Positions 1 to 7,272 of a stretch of 10,631 nucleotides of DNA are shown here, in pieces; the stretch's first letter is position 1, and every line of letters begins with the position of its first letter. Source of the DNA: Entrophospora sp. SA101 (Eukaryota; Glomeromycota; Glomeromycetes; Entrophosporales; Entrophosporaceae); the NCBI GenBank assembly GCA_958430865.1, contig CAUDNR010004174.1, positions 29,806 through 40,436 of the forward strand, given 5' to 3'. The notes below the pieces were generated by a model. The model was not told where the DNA came from. It made no database searches and saw nothing but the letters and a program-made list of their open reading frames with translations. Made by a program: the position numbers and the translations under genes.

Positions 1-118
1 TCATATTTAGCATTTCATACATCCAAATTTGTCTAGAGATCGCTCATAGAAAATAAATTAATTTCATACATACAAAAATATTATCCTGAAACTACTAATT
101 TATCAAAAAAATAAGTGT

Positions 119-162
119 GTTGCAGTCATGATACAGTCGCGATACAGTCATGCTAGATTTTT
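119..162. repeat. 11-bp tandem motif, array 1 (about 4 units)
   Basis: Units of exactly 11 bp run GTTGCAGTCAT (119-129), GATACAGTCGC (130-140), GATACAGTCAT (141-151) and a decayed GCTAGATTTTT (152-162). The units contain TCGCG/CpG steps that are rare in the surrounding AT-rich DNA. No coding function is apparent. Confidence 0.7.
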
Positions 163-185
163 TCCTATATGTTTATATATAAAAT

Positions 186-240
186 GATATACTCGCGATA
201 CAGTCGCGCTAGAGTCGCGCTAGAATCGTGTTACCTAAGT
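186..240. repeat. 11-bp tandem motif, array 2 (5 units)
   Basis: The same 11-bp period continues after a 23-bp AT spacer: GATATACTCGC (186-196), GATACAGTCGC (197-207), GCTAGAGTCGC (208-218), GCTAGAATCGT (219-229) and a diverged GTTACCTAAGT (230-240). The consensus is roughly G(A/C)TA(C/G)AGTCGC. A period of 11 bp is close to one helical turn, so each unit would present the same face of the duplex. That consequence is inference; the period itself is read directly. Confidence 0.75.
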
Positions 241-340
241 AGATCATATTGCAAATAAATTAATTTCATACATACAAAATATTACTTGGAATTGTAAAAC
301 TCGTCTAAATGTTATTGGGTGAAGTATAGAGTACTTTCTA

Positions 341-470
341 TTGCAGGCACGAAGTGTCATTTCTCACGAAATAAGCAGGCCCATAGGGGCGACTCGAAGA
401 GTCATGGGAAAAGCTCCGCCCTTACTGCGCCGAATTACTGCGCCAGTGACATGCATGTCACGTCTAAATC
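341..470. other. Locally GC-rich block with a 16-bp perfect palindrome
   Basis: This block is clearly richer in G and C than its flanks and holds compact symmetrical elements. There is an inverted repeat GACTC-GAA-GAGTC (391-403), a 10-bp direct repeat TTACTGCGCC at 422-431 and 435-444, and a perfect palindrome GTGACATGCATGTCAC at 446-461. Two overlapping small open frames cross it, but they run into the TA microsatellite and resemble no protein I know. A fragment of a short non-autonomous element (SINE or MITE) is possible. I could not find convincing pol III A/B boxes. Confidence 0.5.
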
Positions 471-542
471 TCCATTTTTTAATCGAGTGTTATATAACAT
501 TATTATTCACTTTGGCTATTTTCATGATAAGTTATATTATGT

Positions 543-563
543 TATATATATATATATATATAT
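543..563. repeat. TA dinucleotide microsatellite
   Basis: Ten uninterrupted TA units followed by T, in an AT-rich stretch downstream of the GC-rich block and about 90 bp beyond the end of the polymerase gene. Confidence 0.85.
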
Positions 564-649
564 TTGGTCGAAAAAATAGCAAATGTTTGGATAATTAGTC
601 ACCCAAAGTAAAATTATAAAAATCGGTAGGACATTGATCTCTTAAGGCT

Positions 650-3600
650 CTATAATAGTTTTGGATTTACCATATACTTGTTTTCTAATGTTGGATGATG
701 CTGAGCTACTATTGCTCTTTTTTCGGCCATCTCCGGAGATATACCAGCTTTAACCATACTTTTATAAGCATCAATTCTCCAATGACCATATGCCCAAGGT
801 GTGATTCCATCCGATAATACCCAGTTCTTTGAATTAAGAGGACATAGAGCCTTTTTCTCAGATTCAACCATTGATAATATATGGTCTTTTGATCGAAATC
901 CTATATTCATGGCATAGAATACCTCATTTCCAAAGAGACAATCCCGATATACCAGGGTCATTGGATCAAATATCTTATTTGGGGGAATTGAATCATCTAA
1001 CAATGAACCACCTAATGATGGGAAGTATGTATTAGTAGCCATTTTATTCATACCTGATTTGCTGACCCCCTTATGCTTTGATCTAGTAGATCCATCTGAA
1101 ATGGTATAGTGATATGTTTTGGCTCGAATATGGATAGATTCAGTTATTATTTTACCTGGACACTCATCCTTGAATAGGCCAATAGTTTTGGAATCAGTAA
1201 GATCGAAAATATCAGGTCTTTCTGCCATATCCTTATAAATATCTTCAGTCTCAGTTTGAAATATAAATGAATCTGTATCCGTATATCCAAGCTTGGCTTT
1301 ATCGCCATATTTTTCTTTCACATATCCATACCAGAATTGGTACATATGTAATTTACTAAGCCCCAAAACAGATGCACCAACAATAATTGGTTTATTGAGA
1401 ACTACAGATGCTTGTCCCATATGAGCGCCAATAAGTGTATTGGATAATTGTCTACCATACTTGAAAGACGGTTTGGATACTTTTTTTCGGAACTTCTTCT
1501 CATCATTATCATTATTCATAGCCATGATCTTAACATCTTGATACTTGCGAACATTTTCCATGGTCTTGCCATATACTGAATTATTCATAAGCTTGAAGAA
1601 GTCCTTTTCAAAATCATTCTCAGCCTTTTGTCGCAACTTTGTATTGAATTTTATATACGGTGCAAGCCAGTTAGTTTGATCAAATGAAAGTATTTCAGTT
1701 ACTTCATCCACAACCATTCCCAATTTTACATAATATTGAAGCTCTTGATAATGAATTACATAGTTTTCACGAGGACCAAGATGTGGGACTAGTTTCTTTA
1801 TCTCAGAGAATCGTCCTCCATCCAAATCTTCTACTATCTTATTATTATGAGGACTAAGCTGGTTCTTTTTTATTGCAACATTCTCAACTGCAGGTGGTAA
1901 GTCATTGAGATAATCATGTAACTTGCTAGGGATATGTGACTTAATATTTAGGAAATACCCTCGTGGAGAATCAGCTTTAGTATTTAAAATCATTTTAAGA
2001 TATCTTTTTTGCAAGTCTTTTCTATTATTTAAAACTGCTCTAGTTGCAAGCCATTTATACTTACCAATCGGTAGAAATTGACTCATGGCCCATCCATAAA
2101 GATTATTTGCATCGACATATGAGATCCATGTTGTGGGTTGAGATGGATCATATTCATCGCCCATTCTTGGGTTATTAGCTTTAAAGTAACGATGTACCGC
2201 CATTGCAATACCACCTCTTTTGGCTTTTTCAATAAAATCATGCATAGATATCTCTGTGAAAAGTTCGATTTCTACTCCAGTCATTTTAAGCATTGCATCC
2301 CAAGACAATGCAGGTGCTGATACATAATGTGCTGGATCAAGACCATAATGTTTCATAGATGTTTCTCGAAATTTTGTAAAGATATCTGTAAGGAGAAGTA
2401 CATCAGTTTTGAGATATAAATCATGATACTCACCTAAATTTCTGCATCCGAATTCTTTCCATACTTTTTGGGCATGTTCATAAGCTTCTTGAGTGATTTT
2501 GCCATTAAGTTTTCCACCAAATGCCTCAATTGGAGGAAGCTCAGTTTCATTGAATCTATCATCAGAATCGATATAATCATATGGAAGTTCTCCTTTACTA
2601 CATACCAATGCTATTTGCTCTGGTGAATATCCTATTTTTTCATAATATTGTTTAGTAATTTTATGATTCGCCAAAGTTCCAATGCATCGGTCTTTATCTA
2701 TTCTATGGTAATGATTGCAGTCTGTATCCTTGCATTTGACAGCACCTAAATTATCTGCAAGTTTGGCCAAGCTTGAATTCATAAACTGCATACTATCAAT
2801 GTATTTCATTTGACCCACCTTCATCATTTTATATCGCTCAAATGTTTCTGCAATAACTGTTATCTGATGAGCATTGACAGATCGACCAACTGATTCACAA
2901 ACTAGATGAGAGTCATAGCCTCTGAAATTATGGAACACTATTGGAATTGGTGTCTTCCATGGTTGGATTCGAAGTTGAAGATTACAATCATTATGAGCTG
3001 AACCTCGATACTTACCTGTAATATGATTATGGTCCCAGACCTTATCACCATCTAATGGCTTTTTACAAATCCAGCATTCAGTAGATTCGTCAAATTTTTG
3101 TTTTGCTATTAAGTATTCTGTCTTAGTTTTATTATCAACTTCAAAGATTATATCATCTCTTATATCATTATTTATTTCTAATACTTCATTAATTTTTACT
3201 AGTTCTTTATCCATTCTTCGAACAAATTCCTGTGTAGCATTTGGACCTCGGTATGTGAAAGGCCCCCAAACCTCTCCAGTATCAATCCAATGAACTGAGT
3301 AACAAAAGCTACTAGGTACCTGCTCACCAAGTTTGCGCATGCTTCCACCATATGATTCGTCACATTTTTTATTTTTCGATTCGAAATCTGCAACTATTAC
3401 ACAAGGAGCAAACATCATCCTTGCATAGTGCTTGAATTTTTCGATATCATTGATATCTTTTTTTGGTAGGGTTACTACTTGTGGAGCTTCCCCTAATCCA
3501 TAACAATGATCTTGGTGATAATCTCGAGTATTCTCTGATGGGAAACCTTGGAAGCATCGATTGCAGAGATATTTTTTATCATTATGTTTAGTATCTTTGC

Positions 3601-4153
3601 GTATTAATCCATCCTTATTTTTGATCCATAGAAAATGATTCCTTTGTCCATACTTACCTGTATCTTCAGACTTATTAACATCTGTAAGAGCCATAAGATG
3701 GATAACATGTGGTCTTTTTGTCATACATTCATTTGGTCTTGGATGTTCACAACCTGCAACTTGGCACGAGTTAGGTATATAGAAATTTTTACTAGCAATT
3801 ACTGGTTTTGGAGTAGCTGTTTCCTCTTTCCATTCCCATACATTGATTGAGATTTCTGGATTTTGGGCTTCGATCTTTTGAAAGGTTCTAGGACAAATAG
3901 GTGTTGGCATTGGAATACCATCCAAATTAACTATATTTAGATATGGTTTAATAACAGAAAGACGTTGTAGATTTTTCGTTATACCATCAAGAGTTGCAAA
4001 GTATGGACCAAATGCATATTTTAAACACATATCATCTCCTGTTTTAGAGTTATCTGGATTGATAGTACATTTAGTATTGGCAAGATTTTTGGGTGTTGGT
4101 TTGAATGATCCTCCAACAGCTCTTCTAAATGCATATACCTCAATATATATCAT
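650..4153 (-). CDS. Family-B (protein-primed/viral-type) DNA polymerase with inserted endonuclease-VII-like module
   Basis: This is a template-directed DNA polymerase with a 3'-5' proofreading domain, 1,167 residues from the ATG at 4153 to TAG at 650-652. Domains in order: an N-terminal region with GGSFKPTPKNL (14-24); a likely zinc cluster at C130/C135/H137/C143; a C2HC finger C197-x2-C200-x12-H213-x3-C217; Exo I D256-F-E258; an endonuclease-VII-like module with C360-x2-C363, D374-H-N-H377 and H387/C390; Exo II HNFRGYD (408-414); Exo III Y580-x3-D584; polymerase motif A, D681 in VDANNLYGWAM; motif B, NNSVYGK (857-863); motif C, YTDTDS with D959 and D961; and KTY (1012-1014). All expected catalytic residues are present, and no frameshift is seen. 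The domain order matches Maverick/adintovirus-like polymerase genes found in eukaryotic genomes. The frame stays open for 39 codons upstream of this ATG, back to the TGA at 4271-4273, and beyond that joins the zinc-finger ORF. The true start is therefore uncertain: 4153 is the first ATG after the TGA. No integrase, capsid or terminal-protein gene is adjacent. Confidence 0.93.
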   Translation of the reverse strand: MIYIEVYAFRRAVGGSFKPTPKNLANTKCTINPDNSKTGDDMCLKYAFGPYFATLDGITKNLQRLSVIKPYLNIVNLDGIPMPTPICPRTFQKIEAQNPEISINVWEWKEETATPKPVIASKNFYIPNSCQVAGCEHPRPNECMTKRPHVIHLMALTDVNKSEDTGKYGQRNHFLWIKNKDGLIRKDTKHNDKKYLCNRCFQGFPSENTRDYHQDHCYGLGEAPQVVTLPKKDINDIEKFKHYARMMFAPCVIVADFESKNKKCDESYGGSMRKLGEQVPSSFCYSVHWIDTGEVWGPFTYRGPNATQEFVRRMDKELVKINEVLEINNDIRDDIIFEVDNKTKTEYLIAKQKFDESTECWICKKPLDGDKVWDHNHITGKYRGSAHNDCNLQLRIQPWKTPIPIVFHNFRGYDSHLVCESVGRSVNAHQITVIAETFERYKMMKVGQMKYIDSMQFMNSSLAKLADNLGAVKCKDTDCNHYHRIDKDRCIGTLANHKITKQYYEKIGYSPEQIALVCSKGELPYDYIDSDDRFNETELPPIEAFGGKLNGKITQEAYEHAQKVWKEFGCRNLGEYHDLYLKTDVLLLTDIFTKFRETSMKHYGLDPAHYVSAPALSWDAMLKMTGVEIELFTEISMHDFIEKAKRGGIAMAVHRYFKANNPRMGDEYDPSQPTTWISYVDANNLYGWAMSQFLPIGKYKWLATRAVLNNRKDLQKRYLKMILNTKADSPRGYFLNIKSHIPSKLHDYLNDLPPAVENVAIKKNQLSPHNNKIVEDLDGGRFSEIKKLVPHLGPRENYVIHYQELQYYVKLGMVVDEVTEILSFDQTNWLAPYIKFNTKLRQKAENDFEKDFFKLMNNSVYGKTMENVRKYQDVKIMAMNNDNDEKKFRKKVSKPSFKYGRQLSNTLIGAHMGQASVVLNKPIIVGASVLGLSKLHMYQFWYGYVKEKYGDKAKLGYTDTDSFIFQTETEDIYKDMAERPDIFDLTDSKTIGLFKDECPGKIITESIHIRAKTYHYTISDGSTRSKHKGVSKSGMNKMATNTYFPSLGGSLLDDSIPPNKIFDPMTLVYRDCLFGNEVFYAMNIGFRSKDHILSMVESEKKALCPLNSKNWVLSDGITPWAYGHWRIDAYKSMVKAGISPEMAEKRAIVAQHHPTLENKYMVNPKLL

Positions 4154-4270
4154 TTCTATTCGGATTAATGTCCACCCTGATCCATTATTTAGAAATCTTT
4201 CGATTTTTGCATCAATTTCTCCAGCTGAAAGAGTAATATGCTCATCTATATCATTTTCTGAAAGAATGGC

Positions 4271-4273
4271 TCA
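4271..4273 (-). other. Single in-frame TGA splitting a 1,580-codon reading frame
   Basis: Reading the minus strand from 5389, codon 373 is TGA, in the context AAG ATG TGA GCC ATT. The same frame then continues for 39 codons to the next ATG and on through the whole polymerase to TAG at 650-652. The 39 codons read as ordinary protein (for example AILSENDIDEHITLSAGEID), so the coding sequence seems to run through the TGA. A one-base change from TGG (Trp) or CGA (Arg) would explain it. Readthrough or reinitiation at 4153 are alternatives. The +4 base is G, which is not the classic leaky TGACTA context. Confidence 0.85.
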
Positions 4274-5389
4274 CATCTTTCCATTGTGATATTTTTGCTC
4301 ATAAACTGGAACTGCTATCTTACCTTCACCTTTCTTTTCCATTTTCATATAATTGCAGTATACCACTATTGCTGATTTTATTTGATCTTTTCTTCGAAGT
4401 TCAGCTTTAAGTACACTTGTAATTTGTTCTCGAGCTGAAGCTATAAGCTGGGGCATATATGGAGCTTCTGCATATTTTTCGGGATCATCTATTGGTGTAT
4501 TGAAAGCATATGCAGGATTTTCATATGACGGAACAATTGCCTGCCATTTGGATAGTGAAGATAAACTTGAGTGTTGTCTATCTGGATCTCCAACTTCAGC
4601 CTCTTCAAAGATTATATCTCCTGATGGTGCTTTAACAGCAATACTATCAAATCCCGAATCTCTATAGTGAGATTTAAATTTTTTGCTCTTTGCCTTATCT
4701 GCTAAAAGAGTACCTCCCAATTCAGGCCAGGATTCTTCGATCTCTGGTTCTTCTATTAAACCCAATGCAATAAGTAAATCGATCTCTTCTTGGGTAATAT
4801 TTGATTCATTATTAGAATCTAAAGAATCTTTGCTTTGTGATATCTTCTCTCTATGTGCTTGAGTTGATGGACCTGGGCCGGCTTCTGAATCGATTTGTGG
4901 AATTGGTAAACTTTTTCGAATATAATCAACAACATCTTTCCTACTAACTTTCACTTTTTTCCCCCTTAAATATTGTTGTAAACCTTGAATTGCTTCATAA
5001 ATAACTGAAACCCATTTGGAAGATAATTGTCCTTTCAATTCCCCAAGACCTTCTCTTTCTATTTCAGAATAAAATCGTTGTCTAGTAAACTCCTTTGGAA
5101 TACAGCATTCCAGTTGCAAATTCTCGAATTTACCTAATTTTCTTTTCACATTTTGATATTCCCATTCAACTTTTTGATCTGAGAATAGTGTATCAGAAGT
5201 AATAGATGTTTCTGTATCTCGAATTGGTTCAGGTATTTGTATAGGAATGTTAGTTGGAGTAGGTATTGGATCAATATTTCTAGGACGACATGGATTTTTT
5301 CGATTAAGATGGGCACGAAGCATTTGTGGTGTTGCACATATATATCCACATCGATCACAAGTACGATTTTTCTTATCTTTTCTAGTCAT
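4271..5389 (-). CDS. N-terminal zinc-finger part of the polymerase reading frame
   Basis: This open frame of 372 residues runs from the ATG at 5389 to TGA at 4271-4273. Near the N-terminus is a zinc finger C11-x2-C14-x12-H27-x6-C34 ending in HLNRKNPC. From memory, that form recurs in proteins of large DNA viruses and their genomic relatives. Next comes a charged and proline-rich linker, a helical segment around residues 130-170 (GQLSSKWVSVIYEAIQGLQQ), an acidic stretch around 205-225, and a C-terminal basic and aromatic tail. I recognise no enzyme domain. A DNA-binding or accessory role for the polymerase is inferred. The frame is identical to that of the downstream polymerase, with nothing but the TGA and 39 open codons between them. 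I read it as the N-terminal part of one roughly 1,579-residue protein broken by a single stop. Two separate adjacent ORFs is the alternative. Confidence 0.75.
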   Translation of the reverse strand: MTRKDKKNRTCDRCGYICATPQMLRAHLNRKNPCRPRNIDPIPTPTNIPIQIPEPIRDTETSITSDTLFSDQKVEWEYQNVKRKLGKFENLQLECCIPKEFTRQRFYSEIEREGLGELKGQLSSKWVSVIYEAIQGLQQYLRGKKVKVSRKDVVDYIRKSLPIPQIDSEAGPGPSTQAHREKISQSKDSLDSNNESNITQEEIDLLIALGLIEEPEIEESWPELGGTLLADKAKSKKFKSHYRDSGFDSIAVKAPSGDIIFEEAEVGDPDRQHSSLSSLSKWQAIVPSYENPAYAFNTPIDDPEKYAEAPYMPQLIASAREQITSVLKAELRRKDQIKSAIVVYCNYMKMEKKGEGKIAVPVYEQKYHNGKM

Positions 5390-5550
5390 GTATATGTATA
5401 ATAAATTTATAATATAATACTTAAGAAAATCTTTTGTTTAATTAATTAATTGGGTATATCAAAAAGGGTATTATGTTATCCAATACTATAATAGATTACA
5501 TGCTAGGGCTTCAAAAATGTCTTCTCAATAAGTGAAAAATCTGGCTCAAA
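5390..5550 (-). promoter_or_regulatory. AT-rich region upstream of the zinc-finger/polymerase frame
   Basis: This is the stretch directly upstream of the ATG at 5389, and no gene is visible in it. Read on the minus strand it contains TATTATATTATAAATTTATT within about 35 bp of the start and an AATTAATTAATTAAAC segment further up. These are compatible with a TATA-like promoter but carry little weight in DNA this AT-rich. No transcription start can be assigned. Confidence 0.25.
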
Positions 5551-5670
5551 TTTTATTAGACTTAGCGTATATCAAAAATTTTTTATTAGACTTTTTCATT
5601 AGACTTAGCATATATATATATCGAAATTTTTATTAGACTTGGCATATATGTATAATTTTTATTAGACTTT
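5551..5670. repeat. Cluster of five ATTAGACT motifs
   Basis: ATTAGACT occurs at 5555-5562, 5585-5592, 5598-5605, 5632-5639 and 5661-5668. Several copies are preceded by TTTT, and some are followed by TAGC/TGGC then ATATAT, giving a degenerate unit of about 30 bp (spacings 30, 13, 34 and 29). The cluster lies about 160-280 bp upstream of the zinc-finger ATG, between it and the 118-bp array. The role is unknown. Confidence 0.6.
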
Positions 5671-5708
5671 TGTGTGCCAGAAAAGACAGAAAAGTAGTGA
5701 AGAATCGG

Positions 5709-6201
5709 CTTTAGATTGAATTCTGCTATATCAAAAAAAATGATATCATTCTTGATATGGATTTGGATAAAAGATTGTGTTCTAGATGTATGAAAAAATG
5801 ATATGCTATTTGGTGTTTTGCGTGGTTTATTGATAGCAAAATGATTAGTGATAAAAATCATTATCCTTTTTGATATGAATTTGGGTAAAATAATGTATTC
5901 TAGATGTATGAAAAAATGATATGCTACTTGGTATTTTGAGCTTTGAATTGATAGCAAAATGATTAGTGTTAAAAATCGTTATCCTTTTTGATATGAATTT
6001 GGGTAAAATAATGTATTCTAGATGTATGAAAAATGATATGCTATTTGATATTTTGAGCTTTGAATTGATAGCAAAATGACTAGTGTTAAAAATCGTTATC
6101 CTTTTTGATATGAATTTGGGTAAAATAATGTATTCTAGATGTATGAAAAAATGATATGCTATTTGGTGTTTTGAGACGTGAATTTATAGTAAAATGATTA
6201 C
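5709..6201. repeat. 118-bp tandem repeat, about 3.8 units plus a decayed partial unit
   Basis: Units begin at GATATG(A/G)ATTTGG: unit 1 at 5754-5871 (118 bp), unit 2 at 5872-5989 (118 bp), unit 3 at 5990-6106 (117 bp, one A lost in the A-run), and a truncated unit 4 at 6107-6201. A weaker partial unit (about 5709-5753) precedes them. Units 2-4 are almost identical over TTCTAGATGTATGAAAAA and GATAGCAAAATGA, while unit 1 is more diverged. The 10-bp string TGTGCCAGAA lies on each side, at 5673-5682 and 6205-6214. There are no unique spacers between units, so this is a minisatellite and not a CRISPR. A minus-strand open frame across part of it is repeat-derived, because 118 is not a multiple of three. 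Confidence 0.92.
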
Positions 6202-6214
6202 CACTGTGCCAGAA

Positions 6215-6996
6215 CACCCATTTTTTCCCTACTTTTCTAAATTAATTTTCTTAAAAAGAAACATGCCAATAATTAAATTTTTTAATTTAATTGATAATTT
6301 TTAATTAATTGATAATTTTTTAATTATGGATTGGTTGGTGGTCATTTTATTCTTTGTAATTTTTCATTTTAAAGAATTAGGTTGTCATAGATATATTGAT
6401 TATTGTAAAGTGAAGATAATATATAGATTATATTCATTCTTTTCATTTTATTTGTAAATATTTATTTTAAATATTTTTCTTTAATAATTTTGATCTGGGT
6501 TTTTTTTATACTGAATTTTGTTTTTTTTTCTATAAACATAAAATAAAATAAGAATTGTCATTTTAAAAAGTTAAAATTCATTAAAAACTATATAATCTAT
6601 ATAAAAAAATAATTAATTTTAGTGATTCATATAATTCAAATGTTCAAATATTCAAATAAATTAACTACTAAGGAATAAGATGTTTCTCTTACAATGAAGT
6701 TATGCATAAAAATGTAATATACATACATTATATACATATATTTTTTATTTTCATTTTTTTACTGTATCAAAAGACCAATACTATATAATAAACACAACCA
6801 ATACTTATAATACTATTAAAACATATATATATTAAAATGTAAACTATTTATACGTGTGGTAGAAATAGGTTGATCACTTGACTCAATCAGGTGACTTTTT
6901 GATGCAATTAATTGAGTCATGAAAAACATATAAATAATTGAGTTGGACACAATTAATTTGACAACATGTATAATCACATGATTTTACACAAAAAAA
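6215..6996. other. Gene-free AT-rich stretch
   Basis: I see no coding sequence or RNA gene here. It has a duplicated AT-rich string, TTAATTGATAATTTTT(T)AATTA, at 6287-6307 and 6305-6326. It also has an inverted repeat TGACTCAAT/ATTGAGTCA at 6879-6887 and 6911-6919, which could form a 9-bp stem with a 23-nt loop just beyond the 3' end of the transposase-like pseudogene. The rest is homopolymer-rich A/T sequence. Confidence 0.6.
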
Positions 6997-7272
6997 TTAT
7001 TTCACAATAGTTATTCTAATAGGTTTGGTTGTTGCTGATGAAACATTATTTATCAGATAATAAATCTGTCTATTCTCTGACTCCATTATTTCATAAATTG
7101 CTGATTTTCTATTTAAATTTCCACCATCTTTGAAGGTTTTATTGAAAAATTTATTAATATGCATATGATTTTTTTTTTCTACTGGTGAACAAGAAAATGA
7201 TTTAAGACCAAATTTTTGATGGATGCTCATAAATTCATGCACATGATGTACAAGTACATGTATATATGGGTC
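6997..7272 (-). pseudogene. C-terminal fragment of the transposase-like pseudogene
   Basis: Open from about 7272 to TAA at 6997-6999. It reads PYIHVLVHHVHEFMSIHQKF, continues through SFSCSPVEKKNH, FFNKTFKDGG and NRKSAIYEIME, and ends in TKPIRITIVK. It continues the core fragment after a one-base shift in the GGG run at 7268-7270. No start of its own is needed. Confidence 0.65.

Larger units (their letters stand above)
33..284. repeat. Pair of ~33-bp direct repeats about 202 bp apart
   Basis: The string AAATAAATTAATTTCATACA plus the following TACAAAA(A)TATTA occurs at 51-83 and again at 253-284, differing by one A. The bases just upstream are also related (GAGATCGCTCATA before copy 1, GTAGATCATATTG before copy 2), so the duplicated unit probably begins near 33 and 237. 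A third, weaker relative, ATTTCATACATCCAAAT, lies at 12-28. The two good copies enclose both 11-bp arrays. It is unclear whether this is a local tandem duplication or part of a dispersed family. Confidence 0.75.

Noticed and set aside
319..598. Two overlapping plus-strand open frames of about 85 codons
   Set aside because: They cross a repeat-like GC block and a TA microsatellite, overlap in different frames, and show no recognisable protein features.
315..606. A 292-bp MITE bounded by TTGGGTGA (315-322) and TCACCCAA (599-606)
   Set aside because: The inverted match is only 8 bp, homology does not extend inward, and no adjacent target-site duplication is seen.
3199..3393. A minus-strand 64-codon frame and plus-strand frames at 2138-2320, 3635-3850 and 4059-4289
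   Set aside because: They are shadows of the polymerase coding sequence in other frames.
4271..4273. TGA read as selenocysteine
   Set aside because: No SECIS-like structure was identified, the protein family is not a selenoprotein, and fungi mostly lack the pathway.
4225..4274. A splice donor GTGAGC overlapping the in-frame TGA that could remove the stop
   Set aside because: The nearby acceptors give introns of 17 or 50 nt. Both are very short and put the downstream sequence out of frame, with a stop within a few codons.
5586..5957. Minus-strand open frame of 123 codons
   Set aside because: It lies across the 118-bp repeats and the ATTAGACT cluster. The unit length is not a multiple of three, so the reading is not preserved between units.
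5754..6201. CRISPR-like array
   Set aside because: The 118-bp units are contiguous with no unique spacers, and the context is eukaryotic.
6201..6240. CCACTGTGCCAGAACACCC as a transposon terminal inverted repeat
   Set aside because: It looks like a transposon end, but no inverted partner was found in the window. The GTGCCAG match at 5673 is in direct orientation, and only the short AGAAAAGTAG is inverted.
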